Assembly: GCA_002163975.1 (NCBI GenBank)
Contig: CP019636.1
Span: 3,731,001-3,795,000, forward strand
Length of the DNA stretch: 64,000 bases
Direction: 5' to 3'
Source of the DNA: Nostocales cyanobacterium HT-58-2
GTDB taxonomy: Bacteria; Cyanobacteriota; Cyanobacteriia; Cyanobacteriales; Nostocaceae
Positions within the stretch are counted from its first letter, which is position 1; every line of letters starts with the position of its first letter. A model generated the notes under the pieces. It saw only the letters and a program-made list of their open reading frames with translations. It had not been told where the DNA came from and did no database searches. This document shows positions 8,511-16,489 of this stretch, piece by piece. Position numbers and translations under genes: made by a program.

Positions 8511-10016
8511 TTACAAATCAGTAATCAACCTTGCTTTACGAAGAAAGAATTGCAGTACTGTTTCTTCACGGGAAATAATATCAGCCCTACCCTCCATGCC
8601 CAATTGAATGTGACACTGGTTTTTACCTTTACCTAAAACCAGAGTTTCCGGTTCAATAGTCACTTCATAGAAGGCAGCAGGCGCAGCTGCTTTTGGACTA
8701 GCAGTCGCGTTAGGCATGGATGCATTTGTCCCATTCTTTTGAGGAGCAATTGTATCTGGAGAAATTGCTTGCACTTTGCCATTGAGAGTACCATAATCCG
8801 GGTAAGGGCAAGCGCTCACTCGCATTTGGACTTTTTGACCAATTTTTAACTTACTCTTATCTTCAGATGCCACTGCAGCTTTCAAAACCTGAGGTGCATT
8901 AGTGGGGACAATTTGCACTAGTTCTTCTCCAGGACGCACAGTTTGACCTGGGTTTCGTAAATTGAGTTGAGAAATGATACCATCGGCGGTAGCTGCGATC
9001 GCGGTTTGAGCTAAATCTATCTCCACTTGTTTTAGTTCGCTGGTATCACGCTCTAGCTGTTTTTCAATTTCAATCTGTTGCTTAATTAAAGCTTGGAGTT
9101 CTTTTTCTAATGTTGCTTTGGCACTTAGCCCTGCGGCTTTTTCTTGAGCAATTCGTTGAGTAGCAATTTCTACTTCGGCATGACTAGGATTTAGAGCAGC
9201 TTGGGCACGTTGTCTTCTAGCAATGGCAGCAGATACTGCTTGTTGTAACCGTTCAATTGTCTGTTTTTGCCCCTCAACAACTGCTTTTTGACCCTTCACT
9301 GCTTGTTGTTGCTGTTTCACAGCTAATTGTGCTTCTTCCAATTGATCTTTAGAGAGTGCCCCTTGGTTGGCTACGCTCTCATATCGGTTCTGTTTTGACT
9401 GGGCTGCACCCAAGGCAGCTTCGGTAGCATGAAAATTTGCTTGTGCTGTTTTTAACTGTGCCTCTCCAGCCTGCAATTCTTCCTGAGCAATTCTGACGTT
9501 AGCATCAGCTTCTTTAAGTTCGGAAACTGTAGTAATATTTTTATCTCGATATTCTCGACGGCGACCATTCAATTCGGCTTCCGCGCCAGTAATAATACGG
9601 TTGATCCGGTCAGTTTCAGCTCTCATTTGACTGTTGAGAGCATGAATCTGGGCATTGATTTGCACTGCTTGTAACTTAGCTTGTTGAATATTAGTGTGCA
9701 ATTGGCTCTTTTTGGTTTGCAGACGGGAATCATCGATAGTTGCAATAGCATCTCCTTCTTTGACAACTTGATTTTCTTTCACGTAAATATGCATTATTTG
9801 ACCTTCAGTCGTCGCCTGCACAATTCGCAATTCACCTGCCGGACGGACAACCGCCTGTCCTTTGACTGTAAGCTTATACTTAGTAACAGCAGCAACTGGA
9901 ACAGCGAGTCCTAAAACGCAGAGGATAGCCATTCCGCCAAAGGTTGTCCAACGATTAATTGGTGGAAGAAATTCGTTTGTTTGAATTGGTGGTAGAAAAT
10001 TTGTGTTACTAACCAT
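8511..10016 (-). CDS. HlyD-family periplasmic adaptor (membrane fusion protein) of a peptide exporter
   Basis: About 500 aa. One transmembrane segment near the N-terminus (MAILCVLGLAVPVAAVTKY) is followed by a split biotinyl-lipoyl-like domain (KGQAVVRPAGELRIVQATTEG and later ADGIISQLNLRNPGQTV). A long coiled-coil hairpin rich in Q, A and E covers about residues 90-330, and a C-terminal beta-barrel region is present. This is the adaptor that links an inner-membrane ABC exporter to an outer-membrane channel. The chosen start is ATG at 10014-10016; a GTG seven codons upstream is also possible, and neither has a clear ribosome binding site. The C39-ABC gene lies 190 bp upstream on the same strand, so the two very likely form one export complex. 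No TolC-type partner is encoded in the window. Confidence 0.92.
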   Translation of the reverse strand: MVSNTNFLPPIQTNEFLPPINRWTTFGGMAILCVLGLAVPVAAVTKYKLTVKGQAVVRPAGELRIVQATTEGQIMHIYVKENQVVKEGDAIATIDDSRLQTKKSQLHTNIQQAKLQAVQINAQIHALNSQMRAETDRINRIITGAEAELNGRRREYRDKNITTVSELKEADANVRIAQEELQAGEAQLKTAQANFHATEAALGAAQSKQNRYESVANQGALSKDQLEEAQLAVKQQQQAVKGQKAVVEGQKQTIERLQQAVSAAIARRQRAQAALNPSHAEVEIATQRIAQEKAAGLSAKATLEKELQALIKQQIEIEKQLERDTSELKQVEIDLAQTAIAATADGIISQLNLRNPGQTVRPGEELVQIVPTNAPQVLKAAVASEDKSKLKIGQKVQMRVSACPYPDYGTLNGKVQAISPDTIAPQKNGTNASMPNATASPKAAAPAAFYEVTIEPETLVLGKGKNQCHIQLGMEGRADIISREETVLQFFLRKARLITDL

Positions 10017-10206
10017 GATGTTATGTAAATAAACCACACTAGATGAAGAGAAAGAGAAAACGGATATTTTTACAACTGATATTTAGGATTGCTATAAGTA
10101 GAAAGGCGCAAATAAACAGAAGTATGTAACGAAAAGTAAACTTAGCTAAAACCCTCTTCCCTTCTGCCTTGTCTCAACAATAAATATTCACACCAACCTA
10201 CTTATC

Positions 10207-12426
10207 TTAATTAATGACAGCAGATTTGCCGTTACGATGACTAGATGAAGATGTTAGCATCAACGCATTTTCAGAGGTGACAAAATCATCTAGGAAGTCT
10301 AAATGTTCACCAGGCAATTTCCGCAAATCTTCTGGTCTACCTTGGATTTTTAAACGTCCTTGTTCTAGCAATACAATCCAATCTGCCCGTTGTATGACCT
10401 TGGGACGGTGACTAATCAGAATAGTCGTTTTATTATGACGGTGGTATAAAAGTCTATCTAGTACTTGTGCTTCGCTGACTGGGTCGAGTGCGCCAGTGGA
10501 TTCATCTAGAATTAGGATAGGTGGGTCAGTCACTATTGCTCTCGCTATGGCTAATCTTTGCCGTTGTCCACCGGAAAGATTTGCACCAAATTCTCCTAAA
10601 ACAGTTTGATATTTATCAGGAAGTTTGCTGATAAATTCATCTGCACCAGCAATTTGACAAGCTCTGACAATTTCTTCAAAACTAATGTGAGGATAGCTAA
10701 AGCGGAAGTTATCAATAATCGAACGACTCCAAAAGTGGGGTTCTTGAGGAACTAAGACCACCTGTTGTCGCAGACATTCTAAAGATAGGTCTTGCTGATT
10801 GTAGAAATCATAACAAATATTGCCAGACTGAAGTTTATATAAACCAGTAATCAATTTGGCAAGGGTACTTTTACCACAGCCAGATTTACCAATCAGAGCA
10901 GTAACTTGACCGCCAGGAATAGTTACGCAAAAATCTTGTAATAGGTCCACTCTACCTGCGTGGTGAAAGTTAAGTTCGGTGCAAGTGATATCTGCATCAC
11001 CAGGAATTTGTGCCCACGGCTTTTTAAAATCATTTTCGTCTTCTGGGGTCGCATCAATAACTTCTGTGAGGCGTTGAATAACTATTTGGGCAGTGATAAA
11101 CTCATCTACTAAGCTGATCGCACTACCAAGAAAGCCCAGAAAATTCCCACTCATGCCGTTATACGCCATCAATTGACCTATTGTTAAGGTACGATTAATG
11201 ACTAAATAGCTACCTATCCAGAGGATGCCAATACTAATGAAAGTGGAAAGAATGCCAGTGACTGTACTGCTATAAAGCCCCAGCTTCATCATACTCCAGC
11301 CCAGATTGGCAAGACGACCATAATTCCCTTGGTATTCTTCCCATGCTTGCGGAGTGGCTTGGGTAGTTTTTAACACCTGGACACCGCGAAATGTTTCTAC
11401 AAGAAAGCCTTGATTTTCTGTACCAGAAACAATCATATTACGGGTTTTCTGGCGCATTGCTGGTAAGAAAAGCAAGTTAACACCCGTGACAATGATAAAG
11501 GCAACTATAGAAGCTAGAGTTAATTCCCAACTGTAAAAGAGCATAAAGCCCAAGGAGGCTACAGCGATAAAAAATTGGCTAGGTAAACCAAGGACGATTT
11601 GGGAAACTAACTTATTGATGGCGTTGACATCAGCAATGCGACTGACGACTTCCCCGCTGCGTCGTCCTTCAAAGTAGGATAGAGGTAAGTGTAAAAGTTT
11701 GCGCCCGTATTCTAGAATGAGTCCTAATTGCAATCTTTGACCAAAATGACCGATGAGGTGAGATTGTACTAAACCAATAGTACTTCTAATCAAGTTCATG
11801 GCTATCACGCCAATTGCCACGGTGGTTAGTAATTGGGTATCTCCCCGCACTAAGACATCATCGGTAAGCAGTTGCATCATAAAGGGAGATGTCAGAGAAA
11901 GCAATCCAATGGCTATGTTAATGGCGATCGCTTGAGTGAGAAGATGACGATACGGCCAAACTCGTTGCAGGTATCTTCCCAAACCGCCGATTTTATCTGA
12001 TTCTTGTTGATAAAAACGGCTGTCATCCGGGGTTAACAACAACATCACCCCATTACCCCAACCCGTCATTAACTCTTGGCGAGTCAGATAACGTACACCA
12101 ACGCCGGGGTCAGCAATGACATATTTTTTGCCTTTTTGTCCGTATAATACTACCCAGTGGTAGCCTTTCCAGTGGATAATGGCTGGTAAAAAGACTTGGT
12201 GTAACTCGTCGATGAATTGGGAGTTAGCTTTAACTTGACGGGCATTGAATCCGAGGACTTCTGCACCCCGGCTTAATCCCAATAGGGAGGTTCCCCTAGA
12301 ACCTGTGCCTACGCATTCCCGGACGCGATTGAGGGTAAATGTGCGTCCGTAATATTTGGCAATGGTGGCTAGGCAGGCGGCTCCACAATCTTCTTCACTA
12401 TGTTGTTGGATAATTGGGTATTTCAT
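10207..12426 (-). CDS. Peptidase-containing ABC transporter (C39 peptidase, ABC-C39/PCAT type)
   Basis: A 739-aa protein with three parts. Residues 1-130 are a C39 cysteine peptidase with Cys14 in EEDCGAAC, His90 in GYHWVV and Asp106 in IADPG; this domain cuts after double-glycine leaders during export. Residues about 160-460 are a six-helix ABC membrane domain. Residues about 490-720 are the ATPase, with Walker A GKSGCGKST, signature LSGGQRQR and Walker B ILILDESTGALD. All catalytic motifs look intact. The obvious cargo is the pair of double-glycine proteins encoded immediately upstream, and HlyD is encoded downstream. A 7-bp-stem hairpin at 12464-12482 lies between the cargo and this gene, which may lower exporter expression relative to cargo. 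Confidence 0.95.
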   Translation of the reverse strand: MKYPIIQQHSEEDCGAACLATIAKYYGRTFTLNRVRECVGTGSRGTSLLGLSRGAEVLGFNARQVKANSQFIDELHQVFLPAIIHWKGYHWVVLYGQKGKKYVIADPGVGVRYLTRQELMTGWGNGVMLLLTPDDSRFYQQESDKIGGLGRYLQRVWPYRHLLTQAIAINIAIGLLSLTSPFMMQLLTDDVLVRGDTQLLTTVAIGVIAMNLIRSTIGLVQSHLIGHFGQRLQLGLILEYGRKLLHLPLSYFEGRRSGEVVSRIADVNAINKLVSQIVLGLPSQFFIAVASLGFMLFYSWELTLASIVAFIIVTGVNLLFLPAMRQKTRNMIVSGTENQGFLVETFRGVQVLKTTQATPQAWEEYQGNYGRLANLGWSMMKLGLYSSTVTGILSTFISIGILWIGSYLVINRTLTIGQLMAYNGMSGNFLGFLGSAISLVDEFITAQIVIQRLTEVIDATPEDENDFKKPWAQIPGDADITCTELNFHHAGRVDLLQDFCVTIPGGQVTALIGKSGCGKSTLAKLITGLYKLQSGNICYDFYNQQDLSLECLRQQVVLVPQEPHFWSRSIIDNFRFSYPHISFEEIVRACQIAGADEFISKLPDKYQTVLGEFGANLSGGQRQRLAIARAIVTDPPILILDESTGALDPVSEAQVLDRLLYHRHNKTTILISHRPKVIQRADWIVLLEQGRLKIQGRPEDLRKLPGEHLDFLDDFVTSENALMLTSSSSHRNGKSAVIN

Positions 12427-12463
12427 AATTTGTATATGGAATCTTTCATCATCTGCAAGATAA

Positions 12464-12482
12464 TCGGGGCAGAAAGCCCCGA
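12464..12482 (-). promoter_or_regulatory. Small hairpin between cargo genes and exporter gene
   Basis: TCGGGGC and GCCCCGA are separated by 5 nt, giving a perfect 7-bp stem. On the reverse strand it is not followed by a U-run (TTATCTTGC comes next), so it is more likely a processing or attenuation structure than a full terminator. It lies 38 bp upstream of the exporter ATG. Confidence 0.4.
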
Positions 12483-12499
12483 CAATGTTGAATATTTAA

Positions 12500-12557
12500 C
12501 TCCTGAGAACCAAAAGTTTGACCCTAGAGTTATTGACGATGCCAAAGTTTTCAGGAG
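12500..12557 (-). terminator. Long hairpin after cargo gene copy 2 (duplicated at 13054-13111)
   Basis: CTCCTGAGAAC pairs with GTTTTCAGGAG across a 36-nt loop, directly after the stop codon on the reverse strand. The same structure follows the other cargo gene at 13054-13111. It lacks a classical U-run, so it may be a 3' stabilising structure rather than a factor-independent terminator. Confidence 0.35.
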
Positions 12558-12563
12558 TGCTTT

Positions 12564-12989
12564 TTAAGCATAGACCGCGTAGGTTACGTCATAAATAGAG
12601 CCACTTTTACCAATGCGTGTTGTTACGTAACCGTTTGTAGGAGTACTTCCAACAGTAAAACCGCCTAGAGAGTCATCGTCACCAGCCAAACCGCCGTCGG
12701 AATCAAACAGATTAATGCTTGCAGTCCCACTAAATTGCTTCCATGTGAAGAAATTGGCGGTTTCACCAGTATCTACGTCGTTAGTTGTACTGGTTTTGTC
12801 TCCATTTATCCTGGCATATACGTCGTCTCCGTTACTCCAACCGAAGTCTGCACCTGCTTTAATTGCAGTGGCTTTATACAAGTAAAGCCAAGCACCACCT
12901 TCGATGACAGCTCCTTGTTCGGGAGTTAAGTCAGTAAATAATTGTTCTTGCTCGACAACAAAATTACTAGAGGTAGAAATATTTGACAT
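12564..12989 (-). CDS. Double-glycine secreted cargo protein, copy 2 (CTB/bacteriocin-like leader, C2-like mature domain)
   Basis: A 141-aa protein. Residues 1-32 form an acidic leader ending LTPEQGAVIEGG, the double-glycine site recognised by C39 peptidases. The mature part (from Ala33) has no cysteines and is rich in G, D, S and T. It contains INLFDSDGGLAGDDDSLGGF, which resembles the acidic Ca2+-loop pattern D-x-D...DD-x-LG of C2-like beta sandwiches. That would make it a folded protein of about 109 residues, large for a bacteriocin. It differs from copy 1 at only a handful of residues (for example F10 for S10, FFTWK for FSKWK, IGKSGSI for ISGSGST). It is encoded just upstream of the exporter on the same strand. 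The family name is an inference from leader and context; activity as a toxin is unproven. Confidence 0.82.
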   Translation of the reverse strand: MSNISTSSNFVVEQEQLFTDLTPEQGAVIEGGAWLYLYKATAIKAGADFGWSNGDDVYARINGDKTSTTNDVDTGETANFFTWKQFSGTASINLFDSDGGLAGDDDSLGGFTVGSTPTNGYVTTRIGKSGSIYDVTYAVYA

Positions 12990-13117
12990 GATTTGTTTCC
13001 TTGCTTGTGATTGATTTAATTTGCTAGAAATAGATTCGGGGTTGAATATTTAACTTCTGAGAACCAAAAGTTTGACCCTGGAGTTATTGACGATGCCAAA
13101 GTTTTCAGGAGTGCTTT

Positions 13118-13543
13118 TTAAGCATAGACCGCGTAGGTTACGTCATAAGTAGAGCCACTTCCACTAATGCGTGTTGTTACGTAACCGTTTGTAGGAGTGC
13201 TTCCAACAGTAAAACCGCCTAGAGAGTCATCGTCACCAGCCAAACCGCCGTCGGAATCAAACAGATTAATGCTTGCAGTCCCACTAAATTGCTTCCATTT
13301 GGAGAAATTGGCGGTTTCACCAGTATCTACGTCGTTAGTTGTACTGGTTTTGTCTCCATTTATCCTGGCATATACGTCGTCTCCGTTACTCCAACCGAAG
13401 TCTGCACCTGCTTTAATTGCAGTGGCTTTATACAAGTAAAGCCAAGCACCACCTTCGATGACAGCTCCTTGTTCGGGAGTTAAGTCAGTAAATAATTGTT
13501 CTTGCTCGACAACAGAATTGCTAGAGGTAGAAATATTTGACAT
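13118..13543 (-). CDS. Double-glycine secreted cargo protein, copy 1
   Basis: The 141-aa near-twin of the protein encoded at 12564-12989, first in the leftward series. The N-terminal MSNISTSSNSVVEQEQ leader and the VIEGG cleavage motif are conserved, as are the FGWSNGDDVYARING and DDDSLGGF motifs of the mature domain. The 5' flank, shared with the other copy, contains a purine-rich AAGCAAGGAAACAAATC sequence just before the ATG that includes an AGGAAA ribosome binding site. Two almost identical cargo genes suggest selection for dose, or recent duplication. No separate immunity gene is evident next to either copy. Confidence 0.82.
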   Translation of the reverse strand: MSNISTSSNSVVEQEQLFTDLTPEQGAVIEGGAWLYLYKATAIKAGADFGWSNGDDVYARINGDKTSTTNDVDTGETANFSKWKQFSGTASINLFDSDGGLAGDDDSLGGFTVGSTPTNGYVTTRISGSGSTYDVTYAVYA

Positions 13544-13593
13544 GATTTGTTTCCTTGCTTGTGATTGATTTAATTTGCTAGAAATAGATTCGG

Positions 13594-13877
13594 CTTAGGA
13601 AAATCAGCAGGAAAGCATTTATTCCTGCCTCAATGCAGAGGTAAGGTATTTAAGTAAGTTTTAATTCACTTCATTAGCACCTTTTTTGTAGTACTTAGTT
13701 ATGTGAACTTCTCTGCATACCACTCTTTACGATGACTTTTAGTTTTTATGCACTGAGATCAGAAAATTTTTTGAAAAATCTGTAAAATCCTTATGCCACA
13801 AGGAATAGGCTCTTTGGTTTTAGCTCCAAAGCTGTATAATTGAAAGCACCTATGATTCAAACAGCGGCGAGTATTCC
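13594..13877. promoter_or_regulatory. Divergent promoter region between the cargo/exporter genes and the sigma-factor operon
   Basis: The two halves of the locus are transcribed away from this AT-rich gap. A TATAAT at 13835-13840, with TTGGTT at 13815-13820 about 14 bp upstream, is a plausible rightward promoter ending 37 bp before the sigma-like gene. No clear leftward promoter stands out. The sigma-like factor encoded next door could act on this region, but no repeated binding motif was seen. Confidence 0.4.
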
Positions 13878-15068
13878 ATGCAACCCCGACAGGGCATTAT
13901 TGAAATCTTTTCCACTTTTGTACAATTTGATCTAGACCAATTTAGTGGTTGGGTAACTGACCCTAAACTACGACGCAGTATGAAAGTTTGCCTGGAACAG
14001 TCGTCAACTGAGGAATCAGATAGGTTTTGGGCGCTTTACTGGTATAAAATTTGGCAAACTCAATCCAGTACTGTGGCACTGACACATATTTCTGCTTATT
14101 TACAAGAGGTTTGCTATTGGACTGCAAGAAAATTAGCCCTGAACTTTTCCACGCACTCATCTGTAGCAGACTATTTTCAGATTGCGATCGCTCATCTTGG
14201 CAAAATCCTCAAGACTTTCAATCCTCAATACAGTTCGCATTTAAAAAGCTATGCAGAATTAGCTTTTGACAGGATTATCAAGGATGAATTGCGCTTACGT
14301 CGGGAAACAGAGATTTGCTCGGACTGGGCTTTATTGCATAAACTGAGCCGTAAAAGACTGGTAAAATCATTACAAAATATAGGCTTTAACACTCAAATCA
14401 TCGAGAGTTATGTTTTGGCTTGGGAATGCTTTAAGGAACTCTACACAGGTGACGATACAAAAATTCGCTCGCTTACCAAACCAGATGCTGCGAGTTTGGA
14501 AGCTATTACTAATCTCTACAATGCAGAACGTTTAAGTCGATTGAGTTCACCCACTCCCGTAGTTAACCAGCAAACCCTAGAAAAGTGGTTGTTATCTTGT
14601 GCTAAAGCTGCTCGTACCTTTCTCTATCCTAAGGTTGTTTCCGCAGACACTCCCCTCAAAGAAGAAGAGGATAGTACTTTATTAGATATATTGCCTGCGG
14701 TGCAAACATCTTTATTAGCGGAAATCCTTGAGCAGGAAGAAGCTAGGAATATACGAAATCAGCAAGCTCAGTTAAACCAAGTTTTACAGCAAGCAATAAC
14801 TGCTTTGGATGCTGAGTCACAAAAACTGCTGCAAGTCTACTACGCTCAGAAACTGACTCAAACAGAAATTGCTGCGCAGTTAGAAATCAAACAATACACA
14901 GTTTCCCGTCGGCTCACTAGCATTAAAAAATCATTGCTACTGACTCTAACGCAGTGGAGTCAAAACACCTTGCATATTTCCCCTAAATCCGACGTAATAG
15001 ATGCCATAAACACAAGCTTAGAGGAATGGCTCACATTCCACTACAGCCATGCCACATGGAATGAGTAG
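13878..15068 (+). CDS. Sigma-70-family RNA polymerase sigma factor-like protein
   Basis: A 396-aa protein. The C-terminal ~75 residues look like sigma region 4: ALDAESQKLLQVYY followed by LTQTEIAAQLEIKQYTVSRR, a helix-turn-helix that would contact the -35 element. The middle (about 120-150, SYAELAFDRIIKDELRLRR) resembles region 2. The N-terminal half is poorly conserved and the protein is longer than a simple ECF factor, so binding to core polymerase is inferred. It is the first gene of the rightward set (DUF1822, CHAT-CHASE2, DUF928), a combination that recurs in cyanobacteria. The likely role is to switch on the surrounding locus. A GGCGAG sequence lies near the ATG. Confidence 0.75.
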   Translation: MQPRQGIIEIFSTFVQFDLDQFSGWVTDPKLRRSMKVCLEQSSTEESDRFWALYWYKIWQTQSSTVALTHISAYLQEVCYWTARKLALNFSTHSSVADYFQIAIAHLGKILKTFNPQYSSHLKSYAELAFDRIIKDELRLRRETEICSDWALLHKLSRKRLVKSLQNIGFNTQIIESYVLAWECFKELYTGDDTKIRSLTKPDAASLEAITNLYNAERLSRLSSPTPVVNQQTLEKWLLSCAKAARTFLYPKVVSADTPLKEEEDSTLLDILPAVQTSLLAEILEQEEARNIRNQQAQLNQVLQQAITALDAESQKLLQVYYAQKLTQTEIAAQLEIKQYTVSRRLTSIKKSLLLTLTQWSQNTLHISPKSDVIDAINTSLEEWLTFHYSHATWNE

Positions 15069-15154
15069 ACAAGAAAATAAAGGAAAATTTCTTTCCAATT
15101 TTGCCTGTCTCCCCCACCTCCCCTAACTCTTCAAACATGGAGCCATTCTAATTT

Positions 15155-16306
15155 ATGTCTAACGCACCTTCCCTATTTACCATTGACTCACAGCAGTTGT
15201 ACCTGGAAATTCCCCAATCTCCACAGGTGCAAGAACAACTATACTCAACGGCTGGTGCTTGTCAACGTGCGTGGATTAATCAAATTTGTCTGCAAGCATT
15301 TTTACCTTGGTTCAAAGAAGAAATTGCCTCCAGCGCGAGAGGCTATCCCAATACTGCAGCGTTGCCGAGTTTTTGGGAAGTTGTTAATGGCACAGCTATT
15401 ACTTTTGATACATCTCGCCTTGTATTGATTCCCACCCTCGCTATGGATGGGGATGAGTTGCGCGTACCACAGGAATGGGTAGATATTCCAGAGTGGGTTG
15501 CTGATTACTACGTTGCAGTACAGGTCAATCCCGATGACGGCTGGATAAAACTTTTTGGCTACACAACCCACCAAAAGCTGAAAACAAAAGGGGTTTATGA
15601 TGCTGTTGACCGTACTTACAGCTTGGAGAGTGAAGATTTCATTCAAGATATCAATGTACTGTGGGTGACACGCCAACTAAATTCTTCAGAAGTTTTACGC
15701 GCCGAGATTGCACCTCTACCCGCCATTTCCCAAATCCAAGCAGAAAACCTCCTAGAAAGGTTAGGTCATCCCGATGTGAAATTTCCCCGTTTGGCAGTTC
15801 CATTTTCACTGTGGGGGGCATTGCTAGCACATAGCGGTTGGCGAAAAAAATTATACGAACTGCGTCAGGGCTTACCCCAGCAGTGGTCAATTCCCCAATG
15901 GTTGCAGACAGGAGTAGCGAATTTCGCTCAACAGTGGGGATGGGAAACAAGAGAATTTGTGGTGGTGCCTGCGGGAATGCGGAGTGCAGAATCAGTTCTA
16001 GGCTTCTCTCGACAAATAATAGTTGCAGGTCATACATACGAGTTACGTATTTTTCCAAAAGGAGTTTCTGAAGACCATGTTTGGCGCTTTGAATTGCGAA
16101 GTACAACTCCTGGTGGTCAAATTCCCGTTGGGTTGAAGTTGCGACTGTTAACGGAAGACTTACAAGCTTTTGAGAATAATGAAGATACAGCAATGACTCC
16201 CGTAGATATGTTGTATTTGGAAGTCATTTTGGAACCAGGAGAAGGATTAGTTTGGGAAACAGAACCCGTACCTGAAGACTACGAGCGAGAAATTTTGCGA
16301 TTTTAA
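15155..16306 (+). CDS. DUF1822 family protein
   Basis: A 383-aa soluble protein. The N-terminus (LYLEIPQSPQVQEQLYS, then RAWINQICLQAFLPWFKEE) and the PTLAMDGDELRVPQEWVDIPEWVADYYVAVQVN segment are the hallmark of the cyanobacterial DUF1822 family. No catalytic motif, signal peptide or transmembrane helix is visible. The gene follows the sigma-like gene by 86 bp and precedes the CHAT-CHASE2 gene. This order is typical for the family, but its molecular function is unknown. It may couple the sigma-like factor to the membrane sensor, which is only inferred from context. Confidence 0.85.
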   Translation: MSNAPSLFTIDSQQLYLEIPQSPQVQEQLYSTAGACQRAWINQICLQAFLPWFKEEIASSARGYPNTAALPSFWEVVNGTAITFDTSRLVLIPTLAMDGDELRVPQEWVDIPEWVADYYVAVQVNPDDGWIKLFGYTTHQKLKTKGVYDAVDRTYSLESEDFIQDINVLWVTRQLNSSEVLRAEIAPLPAISQIQAENLLERLGHPDVKFPRLAVPFSLWGALLAHSGWRKKLYELRQGLPQQWSIPQWLQTGVANFAQQWGWETREFVVVPAGMRSAESVLGFSRQIIVAGHTYELRIFPKGVSEDHVWRFELRSTTPGGQIPVGLKLRLLTEDLQAFENNEDTAMTPVDMLYLEVILEPGEGLVWETEPVPEDYEREILRF

Positions 16307-16489
16307 GCACAAAAATAGGATTGCTATAAGAAGTGATTCACAAAGAAAACCTTTTTGTAGGAGGATAGGAAACGCGATGGTGTAACTTTTGCTGCTTAAG
16401 GAATTGATATCCAGAGGCTACGCCTAACACATCCTGCGTTTAATTATGTCCGTTTACTGAATATTTACTTTATCTTTGGAGAACTAGCT

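Larger units (their letters stand above)
12487..13593. repeat. Tandem duplication of a 554-bp unit carrying a cargo gene
   Basis: The segments 12487-13040 and 13041-13593 are nearly identical. Each holds one 141-aa coding region plus the same 5' and 3' flanks. The repeat begins at GTTGAATATTTAACT and ends at GAAATAGATTCGG. The few substitutions are mostly in the coding part (codons near residues 10, 80-82 and 126-131), so the copies are diverging slowly or are held alike by recombination. Boundaries were placed by eye. Confidence 0.9.
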
